A stretch of 64,000 nucleotides of DNA from Elymus sibiricus (lineage: Eukaryota; Streptophyta; Magnoliopsida; Poales; Poaceae). A program made the position numbers and the translations under genes. Positions within the stretch are counted from its first letter, which is position 1, and the number at the start of each line of letters is the position of its first letter. The notes under the pieces were generated by a model, which was not told the origin of the DNA, did not search any database, and was given only the letters and a program-made list of their open reading frames with translations. Below are positions 22,390-34,524 of this stretch, piece after piece. The stretch is taken from assembly GCA_039707655.1 (NCBI GenBank), contig CM077666.1, positions 391,673,886 to 391,737,885 of the forward strand, given 5' to 3'.

Positions 22390-23397
22390 AACGGAGTAAT
22401 GCCTTAAGAACGATGACATGATGTAGACAAGATAAACTCACGTATGAGTAAACCCCATCTTTTTACCCTTAGTAGCAATGATACATATGTGTCATGTCCC
22501 TTTCTGTCACTGGGATTGAGCACCGCAAGATCAAACCCACTACAAAGCACCTCTTCCCATGGCAAGACAAATCAATCTAGTTGGCCAAACCAAATCAATA
22601 GATCGGAGAAGAAATACGAGGCAATAATAATCATGCATAAAAAAGATCAAAGAAGACTCAAATAATATTCATGGATAATCTGATCATAAACTCACAATTC
22701 ATCGGATCCCAAAAAACACACAGCAAAAAGTGATTACATCAGATAGAACTCCAAGAACATTGAGGAGAACAATGTATTAAAGATCAAAAAGAGAGAAGAA
22801 GCCATCTAGCTACTAACTATGGACCCGAAGGTCTGTGGTAAACTACTCACGCATCATCGGAAGGGCAGCAAGGTTGATGTAGAGCCCCTCTGTGATCGAT
22901 TCCCCCTCCGGTGGAGTACTGGAGAAGGCCTCCAGATGGGATCTCTCAAGAATAGAAACTTGCGGCGGTGGAAAAACTATTTCGTGGACTCCCGTGAGGA
23001 TTTCTGATTTTCCCTGAATTTATAGTGGTGGAATTAGGTCAAATGGAGCAATGGGGGGCCCACAAGGCACCAGGGCGCGCCTGGCCCCCCCCCCAAGGTG
23101 CACCCTGGTGGCTCGTGGCCACCTTCTGGGTCTTCTGGCCCTCTCCCGAAGCTTCTAGTGTTTATCTTGTCCAGAAAAAATCTCCAAAAAGTTTCGTGGC
23201 ATTTGGACTTCGTTTGGTATTGATTTTCTGTAAAACAAAAATAGGGCAGAAAACAGCAACTGGCACTGGGCACTAGGTTAATAGGCTAGTCTCCAAAAAT
23301 GATATATAATTGCTGTAAATGAGTATAAAAACATCCAAGATTGATAATATAACAACATGGAACAATCAAAAAATATAGATACGTTGGAGACGTATCA
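22390..23397 (-). mobile_element. Athila-type LTR (Fatima-like), part interrupted by the CACTA
   Basis: It is nearly identical to the right two thirds of the LTRs at 26005-27574 and 32430-33956 and ends with the same GAGACGTATCA (reverse of TGATACGTCTC). It lacks the first about 560 bases, which must lie left of the CACTA. The next bases, CACCA (23398-23402), are the expected right TSD. Whether this is a solo LTR or the 5' LTR of a full element cannot be decided here. A long imperfect hairpin with a poly-C loop is at 23068-23110. Confidence 0.9.
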
Positions 23398-25999
23398 CAC
23401 CACTACCGGTCGCGTCAGACGCGCCGCCGAGGTGGCCGCCGCGAACGCGGCTGGCGCAGGCTAGTCTGACCCGCTGCTAGCTACGCTGCAGAGTCTGTGA
23501 ACCCCCATCACGCTGGGCGCCGACGCGGCAGTGGCTGCGGCCGAGCTCGAAGTGTCCCGCAAGTGCCTTTTCACCGAGGCCAACGAGTTGCTCAACGTAC
23601 AGCGCCGGCTCGAGTCTGCGAAGCACGAGCACAACACCGCCTACGGCCTCACGCCTCCTGGCGTCGAGCCCAGCCAGCGCGGGGAGGTCCGGCAATGCGG
23701 CATCGTCATCGGCGAACTCTTCGGCGCCAACCGACCGGTCTACGCCACCCCCAACCAGAATATGAGGGCGGCACAGGCAGCTGCCGCCGAGCTCGAGCAC
23801 TTGGAGGGCGAAGCTCTGTTGGAGCAACATCGGCACATTCATGATCTCGTTGCTGCCGCCAACCAGCAGCGGGACCAGTTTGAGCTGGCACAATCTGGCT
23901 CGGACCCCCCGCGTCAAGACGCCGACCCACGGCGGAACGACCGTCCTCGGAACACCATGCAAGCCTCCTCCCCGCCCGCGGCTAGCCACGGCGGGTGATC
24001 CCGCAGCGGCAGGGTGGGTCGGCGCCGGCAGGACGCCCCGGCCGTCACAAGCCGGAACGTGGAATCTGCCGACCCAGCGCGCCAGCAGCAGGCCCCTCAG
24101 CCTCCGCCCGCGCGGCAGGGGCGCCAGGTGTCGGTCGGTCAGGCCGGCTGCGGCCACGTAGCCGACCGGCTCGGTCCCCATGACATCCCCGACTAGAACG
24201 ACGCCCGCCGTCGCATTGACCAGCTGGCCCGCTCGCTCGCGTTGGAGGAGGAGGGCTCGGTCGGTCCGGCATGCTTCGGCCCGCGGATCCACGAGGAGCC
24301 TTTCCCCAAGGGCTTCTCTCTCCCGCGTGACACCCCCAAGTACAACGGAACCGCCAAGCCGGAAGACTAGCTCACCGACTACACTACAGCCATCGGCATC
24401 ACCGGCGGAAACAGGCGTGTGGCGGTGCGCTACGTGCCCCTCATGCTGCAGGGTTCTGCCAGGACTTGGCTGAACAGCCTGGAGGCCAATAGCATCAATG
24501 CCTAGCTGGACTTCGAGCAGGCCTTCATGCGCAACTTCACCAGCACGTACAAGCGTCCAGGTCGGCCTCGCCAGCTCTCCATGTGCATTCAACGCCCGGG
24601 CGAGCCTCTCCGCGACTTCCTCACGCGGTGGACCGAGCTGCGCAACTCCTGCAAAGGGGTCCACGAAGTGCAGGCATCCAGTACTTCATCGACGGGTGCC
24701 GAGATAGTACCCTGCTCAAACACCGACTGATGTGTGACGAGCCGGACACGTTGGCGGAGCTCATGGCGGTGGCGGACAAGTACGCCATGCCGACTCCACA
24801 ATGCGTGCAAAGATCACGGTCGACACAGACGGCTAGTCGGTCCCGGTCCAGCCGGCCAACCCAAAGCTGGCTGGCGACACGAACCAGCGCCAGCAGAACA
24901 GCAATGCCAACAACAAGCGCAAGAACGAGTAGCCGGACGCCCGTTATGGCAGCCGGCAGGTAGCAGCTGACGAGGAAGAACCGCCCGCTAAGCAAGGCGG
25001 CAGCCGGCGTCGGCAGACCGGCAAGGGCGCTTGGCAGCCCAAGCTCACCTTCGAGCAAATGCTTGACGCTCCTTGCAAGCACCACAGTGGGGGTAAGCCG
25101 TCTGGACACATGACTCGGAACTGTAGTTGGACGCAACGCTTGGCGCGGGGCGAGGGCGCCGCCCCTCCTCCACCGCCTTCGCCGCCTCCGCTGTCTCCGG
25201 CAGCCGCCCAGCCGGCTCTAGCTCCGACACCGGCCCCGGCGGCCCCGGCCACCGGCCGGCTTTGTGACGACTACCCTCGCCCGGACGCCTCCTACGTCGT
25301 CTTCACCAGCCAGCCGGACGACAAGCACAGTCTCCGCAAGCATGCCCGCGAGGTGAACGCCGTCATCCCGACTGCTCCCCAGTACAAGCACTGGTTTGAG
25401 AGGCCGGTCACCTGGAGCTGGGAGGATCATCCGGCTGTGATGCCCATGCCGGGCAGCTACGCCCTCATACTCGACCCCACCTTCATGTCCAAGAAGTGCA
25501 CCTGCCATTTAATGAGGGTTCTCATTGACGGCGGTAGCAGCATCAATATCCTCTACCGCGACACCATGCTCAAGCTAGGCCTCAAGGAGAAGTAGCTGCA
25601 TCCCAGCAGGACCACTTTCCATGGCATTGTACCCGGCCTATCTTGCTCCCCGATCGGCAAAGTCTGGCTGGACGTGCTGTTCGGCGACGCAAACAATTTC
25701 CGCCGCGAGCCGATCTGGTTCGAGGTGGTTGACCTGAGCAGCCCTTACCACGTGCTCCTGGGCCGGCCCGCATTGGCCAAATTCATGGCGGTACCCTACT
25801 ATGCTTACCTGAAGATGAAGATGCCAGGCCCTAGGGGCATCATCACCATAGCCGGGGACTTCAGGAAGTCCACCGAGTGCGTGGAAGCCGGCTCCAAGCT
25901 GGCCGAGTCCCTGGTTATCGTGGAGGAGAAGCAACAATTCGACTGGCTCCTGGCCCTGTCCCGGGAGCAGCCGGGCGTGCTGACCTGGACGTCCAAAAG

Positions 26000-26004
26000 C
26001 GCAC
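26000..26004. repeat. Target-site duplication CGCAC (left copy) of the Athila-type element
   Basis: CGCAC precedes the LTR at 26005 and is repeated at 33957-33961 after the second LTR. The perfect match confirms the element's borders and the host reading frame across it. Confidence 0.96.
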
Positions 26005-27574
26005 TGCTACTTGTAGCTTGCGTTGGTTTTATCCCCGAAGAGGAAGGGATGATGCAGCATAGCAGAGGTAAGTATTTCCCTCAGTTATGAAACCAAGGTT
26101 ATCAATCCAGTAGCAGAACCACGCAACACATCATTAGCAGTACCTGCACACAAACAACAAATCCTTGCACCCAACGCAAACGAGGGGTTGTCAATCCCTC
26201 GGCGGTTAATTGCAAGATTAAAATTGTATGTGATAGATAGATAGATTGAAACAAAAATACAAAATAAAATAAATAAAAAGAAATGGTAGCAATATTTTTA
26301 GGGTTTTAGTAATATGATTTAGATAGACCCAGGGGCCACAGGTTTCACTAGAGGCTTCTCTCGAGAAAATAGCATGCGGTGGGTAGACAAATTACTGTTG
26401 TGCAATTGATAGAAAAGCAAATAATCATGACGATATCCAAGGCAATGATCATGTATATAGGCATCACGTCCAAGAGTAGTAGACCGACTCCTGCCTGCAT
26501 CTACTACTATTACTCCACACATCGACCGCTATCCAGCATGCATCTAGTGTATTAAGTCCATCAAGAACGGAGTAATGCCTTAAGAACGATGACATGATGT
26601 AGACAAGATAAACTCACATATGAATAAATCCCATCTTTTTACCTTTAGTAGCAACGATACATACGTGTCATGTCCCTTTCTGTCACTGGGATTGAGCACC
26701 GCAAGATCGAACCCACTACAAAGCACCTCTTCCCATGGCAAGAAAAATCAATCTAGTTGGCCAAACCAAATCAATAGATCCGAGAAGAAATATGAGGCTA
26801 TAATAATCATGCATAAAAGAGTGTAGCAAAGACTCAAATATACTCATGGATAATCTGATCATAAAATCACAATTCATCGGATCCCAATAAACACACCGCA
26901 AAAAGTGAATACATCGGATAGAACTCCAAGAACATCGAGGAGAACATTGTATTGCAGATCAAAAAGAGAGAAGAAGCCATCTAGCTACTGCCTATGGACC
27001 CGAAGGTCTGTGGTAAACTAATCACGCATCATCGGAAGGGCTGCAAGGTTGATGTAGAGCCCCTCCGTGATCGATCCGCCCTCCGGCGGAGTACCGGAGA
27101 AGGCCTCCAGATGGGATCTCTCGAGAACAGAAACTTGCGGCGGCGGAAAAAGTATATCGTGGACTCCCCTGAGGGTTTCTGATTTTTTGGGAATTTATAG
27201 TGCAGGAATTAGGTCAAACAGAGCAAAGGGGGCCCACAAGGCACCAGGGCGCGCCTGCCCCCCCCCCCCCCAGGCGTGCCCTGGTGGCTCGTGGCCACCT
27301 CCTGTGTCTTCTGGCCCTCTCCCGAAGCTTCTAGTGTTTATCTTGTCCAGAAAAAAATCTCCAAAAAGTTTCGTGGCATTTGGACTTCGTTTGGTATTGA
27401 TTTTCTGTAAAACAAAAACAGGGCAGAAAACAGCAACTCGCACTGGGCACTAGGTTAATAGGTTAGTCTCCAAAAATGATAGATAATTGCTGTAAATGAT
27501 TATAAAAACATCCAAGATTGATAATATAACAGCATGGAACAATCAAAAATTATAGATACGTTGGAGACGTATCA
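26005..27574 (-). repeat. Athila-type 3' LTR (1570 bp)
   Basis: It begins TGCTACTTGTAGC and ends GAGACGTATCA on the plus strand, so the LTR reads TGATACGTCTC to GCTACAAGTAGCA. It contains a 16-bp-arm hairpin with a 13-C loop at 27242-27286. It is matched by 32430-33956 and, in part, by 22390-23397. Confidence 0.95.
27242..27286. repeat. Hairpin with poly-C loop in LTR
   Basis: CACCAGGGCGCGCCTG (27242-27257) pairs 15 of 16 with CAGGCGTGCCCTGGTG (27271-27286) around 13 C residues. A related form is at 23068-23110; it is missing from the other LTR of the same element near 33665. Confidence 0.85.
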
Positions 27575-27590
27575 GCATCCCAAAGCTTAA
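27575..27590 (-). other. Polypurine tract of the Athila-type element
   Basis: GCATCCCAAAGCTTAA on the plus strand reads TTAAGCTTTGGGATGC on the element strand, directly before its 3' LTR. It resembles the AAGCTTGGGGATGC tract I know from wheat Athila-group elements. Confidence 0.75.
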
Positions 27591-28899
27591 TTCCTGCTCA
27601 TCCTCGAGTAGGTAAATGATAAAAACAGAATTTTTGATGTGGAAAGCTGCCTATCATATTCATCACATATTCTTTTCTTTTATAGCATGTACATTGGACT
27701 TGAATGATTCAAAGCAATAGTCTATAATTTGACATGAAGATATAAATACTCAAGCATGCTAACAAGCAACCATGTCTTTCAAAATATCAACGCTAAAGAA
27801 AGTTATCCCTAGCCCATCATGCTCAATCATTGATCCATTCATGAAACACACTCAAATATTAGCTACATCCAATGCACAAGTATGACAATAGTGCTCTCTA
27901 GTTGGTGCTTTTGTAAGAGAAGATGGAGACTCAAATAAAAATATAAATTGCATAAAAGTAAATAGATAGGCCCTTCACAGAGGGAAGCAGAGATTTGTCA
28001 AATGTGCCAGAGCTCAAAGCTTAAATTAGAGAGATAATTTTTTTGAGAGGCATGCTTTTCCTGTCAACGAAAACGACCGAGAATTCCCAATATTTTCCAT
28101 GCTAGACACATCATAGGTGGTTCCCAAACAGAAAGTAAAGTTTATTTCCTTTCCACCATTTCTTTCACAATCCATGGCTAGCCGTATCCACGGGTGCCCT
28201 TCATACCAACACTTTCCAAGGAATTTTGTGGTTATTATTTTGATTTTTTGTGGGACTGGGCATCCCTATTACCAACCATTCTCTCGTGCAATGACAAGTG
28301 AATAAACACTCATCATGAGAATAACACACCTAGCATGGAAAATAATGGCCACCCCCTGCCGCTTCATGAGCGGTACGGGCACACAAAATGGAAAAGTTAT
28401 TTTGTAATTTAGAGTTGGCACACGCAAATTTACTTGGAACGACATTGAAATACCGCATATAGGTAGATATAGTGGACTCATTTGGCACAACTTGGGTTTA
28501 AGGATTTTGGATGCACAAGCAGTATTTCCGCTTAGTACAAATGAAGGCTAGCAAATAGATTGAGAAGCAACCAACCAAAAAACAAAAACGGTCATAAACA
28601 TGCATTGAACACAACTAACACCGAATAATGCACCATAAGTAGGATATAATTTCATTGCATAACTATTGACTTAACGAGCATGCATAGGGAATCACAAACC
28701 TTAACAATAATATTCTTACTAAATCACAATTACTCACTAACATGACTCACATATTATCATTTCCATATCGCAAAACTATTGCAAGGAATCACACTTATCA
28801 TATCCAATGATCTATATGAAAGTTTTTATTATATCCCTCTTGAATATTCATCACTTTGGGACCAATTTCATATCGTGTGCAAATTACCGTTACTATTAT

Positions 28900-29216
28900 C
28901 AACTCTCAAAAAGATTTAAGTGAAGCACGAGAGTGCAAATATTTCTTCAAAATTTCAATCTTATCAATTCTCAAAATAATATAAGTGAAACATGAGAATT
29001 CATTTCTTCAAAATTTTAATCTAGTCAATTCTCAAAATAATATAAGTGAAGCATACGAATTCATTTCTTCAAAATTTCAATCAACTCTCAAAATAATATA
29101 AGTGAACCATGAGAGTTTATTTCTTCAAAATATAGCCACCGCCGTGCTCAAAAAGATTTAAGTGAAGCACTAGAGCAACTGCCTAGCTCAAAAAATTTAA
29201 GTGAAGCACATAGAGT
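28900..29216. repeat. Tandem array of six hairpin units
   Basis: Units of about 64, 60, 57 and 63 bases and two shorter ones each carry a CTCAAAA...TTTAAGTGAAGCA or similar core. The core is flanked by complementary arms: ACTCTC/GAGAGT, ATTCTC/GAGAAT, a weakened third, AACTCTC/GAGAGTT, TGCTC/GAGCA and CTC/GAG. The arms change together between units while the loop stays conserved. Confidence 0.85.
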
Positions 29217-29425
29217 ATTCTAACAAATTATGATGATAAACGTGTGGCTCTCTCAAGATAGGTGTGTTCAGCAAAGATGATTGTGACAAACTAAAAAGCA
29301 AACAAAGCAAAGACTCATATAATACAAGACGCTCCAAGTAAAACACATATCATGTGATGAATAAAAATATAGCTCCAAGTAAAATTACCGATGGTTGGTA
29401 GAAGAAAGAGGGGATGCCTTCCGGG

Positions 29426-29497
29426 GCATCCCCAAGCTTAGACGCTTGAGTCTTCCTTGAATATTACCTTGGGGTGCGTCGGGCATCTCCAAGCTTA
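29426..29497 (-). repeat. Internal copies of the polypurine-tract motif
   Basis: GCATCCCCAAGCTTA (29426-29440) and GCATCTCCAAGCTTA (29483-29497) repeat the motif found at the true tract 27575-27590, in the same orientation, about 1.9 kb upstream on the element strand. Confidence 0.75.
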
Positions 29498-30138
29498 GGC
29501 TTTTACTACTCCTTATTCCTTCATCCATCGTGATCTCAACCAAAACTTGAAAACTTCAATCACACAAAACTCAACAAAACCTTTGTGAGATCCGTTAGTA
29601 TAACAAAATAAATCACCACTATAAGTACTGTTGCAAACCCATTAATATTTTATTTTTGCATTATACCTACTGTACTCTAACTTCACTATGGCTTATACCC
29701 CCCTATACAATCCAAAGATTCATCAAAACAACCAAGTAGTGCATCAAAAACAGAACAGTCTGTAGCAATCTATTTAAAACCCATACTTATGTAACTCCAA
29801 AAATTCTGAAAAATTAGTATAAAGTGGGAAATTCATATACCAATACTGTGTAAAAATTTCATATTTTTCTAACGCTTCAGTACAGAAACAAAATTTGGGC
29901 ACTGGACGCAAAACTTTCTGTTTTCCAAACAGCATCAATTATATTATCTTCCAAATCATCCTAAAGGTATTACTTGGCACAAACACTAATTGAAAACATA
30001 AAAACACAATCATACCAGTAACATTATTGCGAAAACACACAATAACAGAAACTTATAACAAAAATTTATTTTATTCATTGGGTTGCCTCCCAACAAGCGC
30101 TATTGTTTTAGGCCCCTAGCTAGGCATAATGCATAATT

Positions 30139-32223
30139 TCAAGTATTGTCATCTTTCAAGTTGATTCCATAAGTGCCCCTCATAATTGATTCATATGGTG
30201 CTTTAATTCTTTTCCTAGGGAAATGCTCCATACCCTTTTTTAATGGAAACTGAAATTTTATATTCCCTTCTTTCATATCAATAACGGCACCTATAGTTCG
30301 TAAGAACGGTCTACCAAGTATTATGGGGCAAGAAGAATTGCATTCAATATCAAGAACAATAAAATCAACTGGCACATAGTTCCTATTTGCAAGAATAAGA
30401 ACATCATTAATTCTACCGATTGCCTTTTTAATAGTAGAATCCGCCAAGTGCAAATTAAGAGAACATTCATCTATATTGGTGAGACCTAGCACATCACATA
30501 GAGATTTTGGAATTGTGGAAACGCTAGCACCCAAATCACATAAAGCATTGCACTCATAATTTTTAATTTTAACTTTAATGGTGGGTTCCCATTCATCATA
30601 TAATTTTCTAGGAATTGAGACTTCTAGCTCTAGCTTTTCTTCTAACGCTTTCATCATTGCCTCTACGATGTGTTTAGTAAAAGCCTTGTTTTGCTCATAA
30701 GCGTTGGGTGAATTTAACATGGATTGTAACAAAGAAATGCACTCAATCAAAGAACAATTATCATAATTAAAATCTTTGTAATCCAAGAGAGTGGGCACAT
30801 CGCTATTTAAAGTTTTTACCTCTCCAAACCCACTTTTATCAATTTTCTCATTCAGATTTTCACCCTCCGAATTATGGGAACGCCTACTAGCTAAAGTTGA
30901 CTCGTCTTCAGTTCCCTTTTCATCAAGTTTTATATTGCTAAACTTAGAATCAATAGATGAAACACCAATCATTTTAATATCCTCATCATTACTACGATAC
31001 AAACTGGGAGGAATCGCTTTTTCTAAAAATTCCCGTTTAGCTCTTAGCATGGCGGTTCTTTTCTTACTCTCATCCATGGAGACATATAAAGCTTTAATTG
31101 ATTCACTAATATCAATTTTGGGTGGCAAAATTTTAGTCTTAAGATTTTCCACATCATGAATAATTTTATCAATGCTCCTAGACATATCATCAATTTTACT
31201 TAATTTTTCTTCTATCGTAGTGTTGAAAACTTTTTGAGCATTAATAAATTCTTTAATATTACTTTCAAGATCAGAGGGCATCCTATTATTATTATAAGAA
31301 TTACCATAAGGATTGCCATAATTATTAGAGGAATTTCCAGGAAACGGTCTAGCGTTGAAATTACCTCTATAAGCATTATTATTAAAATTGTTTCGTGAGA
31401 CAAAATTCACATCTATGGGATCATTATTTTGCTCAATCAAGGTGGACAATGGCACATCATTAGGATCAATATTAGCATTTTTTTCTCGCAACCAATTTCA
31501 TAAGCGCATCAACTCTGTCACTCAAAGTACTAATTTCTTCAATAGAATTCACCTTTTTACTAGTAGGAGTTCTTTCAGTATGCCATTCTGAATAATTTGC
31601 CATAATATTATCAAGCAATTTAGTAGCTTCCCCCAAAGTAATTTCCATAACAGTACCACCCGCGGCGGAATCTAAAAGATTTCTAGAGACAAAATTCAAT
31701 CCCACATAAAAAATTTGTATGATCATCCATAAATTTAAACCATGAGTAGGGCAATTTCTTATCATTAATTTCATCCTCTCCCAAGATTGGGCAACATGTT
31801 CATGATCAAGTTGCTTAAAATTCTTAATTGATTTCTGAGAGAAATAATTTTCGCGGGAGGAAAATACTTAGTAACAAAAGCATCTTTACACTTATCCCAA
31901 GAATCGACACTATTTCATGGTAAAGATGAAAACCAAATTTTTGCACGATCCCGCAACGAGAATGGAAATAATTTTAATTTCACAATATCATTATCCACAT
32001 CTTTTTTCTTTTGCATGTCACACAATTCTACGAAAGTGTTAAGATGGGATGCGGCATCCTCATTAGGACTACCGGAAAATTGATCTTTCATGACAAGATT
32101 TAGCAAAGCAACATTAATATCACAAGTCTCCGCACTAGCGGTGGGAGGAGCAATGGGAGTACTAATAAAATCATTATTATTAGTATTGGAAAAATCACAC
32201 AATTTTGTATTTTCTTGAGACAT
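30139..32223 (-). pseudogene. Athila-type gag-protease
   Basis: ATG 32223 (MSQENTKLCDF) starts about 180 bases after the primer site. Gag shows WFSSLP and WDKCKDAF-type motifs, an asparagine/glycine-rich NNNAYRGNFNARPFPGN region and a helical stretch. The aspartic protease has CDLGASVSTIPKSL (near 30530) and an ILGRPFLRTIGAVIDM stretch, and the frame ends at 30139 right after it. Lesions are a stop at 31915-31917, a frameshift near 31830 and a one-base gain in a run of A near 31480-31486. There is no downstream pol frame. The protein would supply particles and processing only, so another element must provide reverse transcription and integration (inference). Confidence 0.88.
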
Positions 32224-32400
32224 CGTGACTACGCAAACAAGATAACAAGCAAGCAAACAAGCAAATAAGGCAAAGGGAAAATATTTTTGTAAAAATGTTT
32301 TAGAAGTGGGGGAGATGCAAACGAGAGGCAAATGGAAAATAAAGTAAATGCAAGGAGATGAGATTTTATGCAAAGGTACTTGATAGATGTTGATGATGTC

Positions 32401-32418
32401 TCCCCGGCATTGGCGCCA
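32401..32418 (-). other. Primer-binding site, tRNA-Asp type
   Basis: The minus strand reads TGGCGCCAATGCCGGGGA just inside the 5' LTR (11 bases away). Apart from two central bases it fits the 3' end of plant tRNA-Asp, the typical Athila-group primer. Confidence 0.85.
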
Positions 32419-32429
32419 GAAATTCTTCC

Positions 32430-33956
32430 TGCTACTTGTAGCTTGCGTTGGTTTTATCCCCAAAGAGGAAGGGATGATGCAGCACAGCAGAGGTAAGTAT
32501 TTCCCTCAGTTATGAAACCAAGGTTATCAATCTAGTAGGAGAACCACGCAACACCTCGTTAGCAGTACCTGCACACAAACAACAAATCCTTGCACCCAAC
32601 GCAAACGAGGGGTTGTCAATCCCTTGGCGGTTAATTGCAAGATTAAAATTGTATGTGATAGATAGATAGATTGAAATAAAAATACAAAATAAAATAAATA
32701 AAAAGAAATGGCAGCAATATTTTTAGGGTTTTAGTAATATGATTTAGATAGACCCGGGGGCCATAGGTTTCACTAGAGATTTCTCTCGAGAAAATAGCAT
32801 ATGGTGGGTAGACAAATTACTGTTGGGCAATTGATAGAAAAGCAAATAATCATGACGATATCCAAGGCAATGATCATGTATATAGGCATCACGTCCAAGA
32901 TTAGTAGACCGACTCCTGCCTGCATCTACTACTATTACTCCACACATCGACCGCTATCCAGCATGCATCTAGTGTATTAAGTCCATCAAGAACGGAGTAA
33001 TGCCTTAAGAACGATGAAATGATGTAGACAAGATAAACTCATGTATGAATAAACCCCATCTTTTTACCTTTAGTAGCAATGATACATACGTGTCATGTCC
33101 CTTTCTGTCACTGGGATTGAGCACCGCAAGATCAAACCCACTACAAAGCACCTCTTCCCATGGCAAGAAAAATCAATCTAGTTGGCCAAACCAAATCAAT
33201 AGATCGGAGAAGAAATACGAGGCTATAATAATCATGCATAAAAGAGTGCAGCAAAGACTCAAATATATTCATGGATAATCTGATCATAAACTCACAATTC
33301 ATCAGATCCCAACAAACACACCGCAAAAAGTGATTACATCGGATAGAACTCCAAGAACATCAAGGAGAACATTGTATTGAAGATCAAAAAGAGAGAAGAA
33401 GCCATCTAGCTACTGCCTATGGACCCAAAGGTCTATGATAAACTACTCACGCATCATCGAAAGGGCAGCAAGGTTGATGTAGAGCCCCTCCGTGATCGAT
33501 CCCCCCTCCGGCGGAGTACCGGAGAAGGCCTCCAGATGGGATCTCTCGAGAATAGAAACTTGCGGCGGCGGAAAAAGTATATCGTGGACTCCCCTGAGGG
33601 TTTCTGATTTTTTGGGAATTTATAGTGAAGGAATTAGGTCAAACGGAGCAAAGGGGGGCCCACGAGGCGGCTCGTGGCCACCTCCTGGGTCTTCTGGCCC
33701 TCTCCCGAAGCTTCTAGTGTTTATCTTGTGCAAAAAAAATCTCCAAAAAGTTTCATAGCATTTGGACTTCGTTTCGTATTGATTTTCTGTAAAACAAAAA
33801 TAGGGCAGAAAACAGCAACTGGCACTGGGCACTAGGTTAATAGGTTAGTCTCCAAAAATGATAGATAATTGCTATAAATGATTATAAAAACATCCAAGAT
33901 TGATAATATAACAGCATGGAACAATAAAAAATTATAGATACGTTGGAGACGTATCA
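32430..33956 (-). repeat. Athila-type 5' LTR (1527 bp)
   Basis: Nearly identical to 26005-27574, with the poly-C hairpin deleted at about 33665, which accounts for most of the 43-base length difference. It is followed by the TSD CGCAC (33957-33961). Confidence 0.95.
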
Positions 33957-34524
33957 CGCACCGCAAGCGGCGCCGGCCGCGGAGTGGCTGAGCCAACAAG
34001 ACGCCCACGTCAACCACCTCGTCAGCTCCGTGCACTCCTGTGACAGCGACGATGGCATCACGGGGCTCTGCACCCGCATGAGCATGCTCGGGATCGGCTC
34101 CCGACCTACGGAAACGCTTTCGGCATGGCCCAAGCCGCCGCGCAAGGGCCGGCTGCGGGTCAGGCTGGACCAGATCTCTCGTAGGTGGTCCGAACGCATG
34201 ATGCCGCTAGGAGGAGGCTGTTCCAAGCCAAAGCCTCGGCTCCCCCGCTCCAAGAGGGATGTGCCAGAGCCGGCGGGCCCGTCCGCGCCCCCTCCCCCAA
34301 ATGGCGGTCCTCTTCTCGAGGCTTCTGCGGTGAGCCCCGACAAGAAGGCCGGGGCACCAGGCGCCCTCCTCAAAGGCTACCCCGGCGTTTTTAGGCCGTT
34401 TGGCCTGACCAACGCCGTGGCCGGATACCAGCATCTCCTTCAGCAGCAGTTCGGCCTAGGACCCGGCTGGTCGGTCTACAACGAGGCCCAGCATGGCGTC
34501 ACCTGCTACGTCTTCAACGGGTGA

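Larger units (their letters stand above)
27591..30138 (-). other. Gene-free 3' region of the Athila-type element
   Basis: About 2.5 kb of AT-rich sequence lies between protease and polypurine tract. Athila relatives may carry RT-integrase and an envelope-like gene here; I find neither and no frame longer than about 73 codons. It contains the hairpin array at 28900-29216 and two extra copies of the polypurine-tract motif at 29426-29440 and 29483-29497. Confidence 0.75.
26005..33956 (-). mobile_element. Athila-type gag-protease LTR retrotransposon (Fatima-like), non-autonomous
   Basis: A complete element on the minus strand: 5' LTR 32430-33956, tRNA-Asp-type primer site 32401-32418, gag-protease 32223-30139, about 2.5 kb without genes, polypurine tract 27575-27590 and 3' LTR 27574-26005, TSD CGCAC. 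No RT, RNase H, integrase or envelope-like gene is present, so it depends on enzymes from elsewhere. The two LTRs are nearly identical apart from a deleted hairpin, which suggests a fairly recent insertion. Confidence 0.94.
23398..34524 (+). pseudogene. Tat-1 gag-protease with unknown C-terminal extension, split by an Athila-type element
   Basis: The frame enters at 23399 (left part outside). The N-terminal part is alanine-rich and helical; gag follows with CFGPRIHEE, RTWLNSL, FMRNFTSTYKRPGR and DFLTRWTELRNSC (24270-24660), then a degenerate zinc region near 25070. The retroviral-type protease VLIDGGSSINILY is at 25520-25560 and the GRPALAKFM stretch follows. After the insertion 26005-33956 (one TSD removed) the frame continues in phase at 33962 for about 187 more residues, ending at TGA 34522-34524. 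Lesions are stops at 23462, 23498, 23996, 24194, 24368, 24503, 24834, 24930 and 25593, and frameshifts near 24670 and 24800. Most stops are TAG where the family expects CAG or TGG (from memory of homologues). Confidence 0.8.

Noticed and set aside
23477..24664. A 395-codon open frame on the minus strand
   Set aside because: It lies opposite the GC-rich, decayed Tat-1 gag. Its residues are low-complexity and match no motif, and the sense strand has clear gag motifs. It is a shadow of the gene.
27591..30138. Envelope-like gene in the Athila-type element
   Set aside because: Some Athila relatives have one in this region, but here no frame exceeds about 73 codons and no membrane protein pattern is seen.
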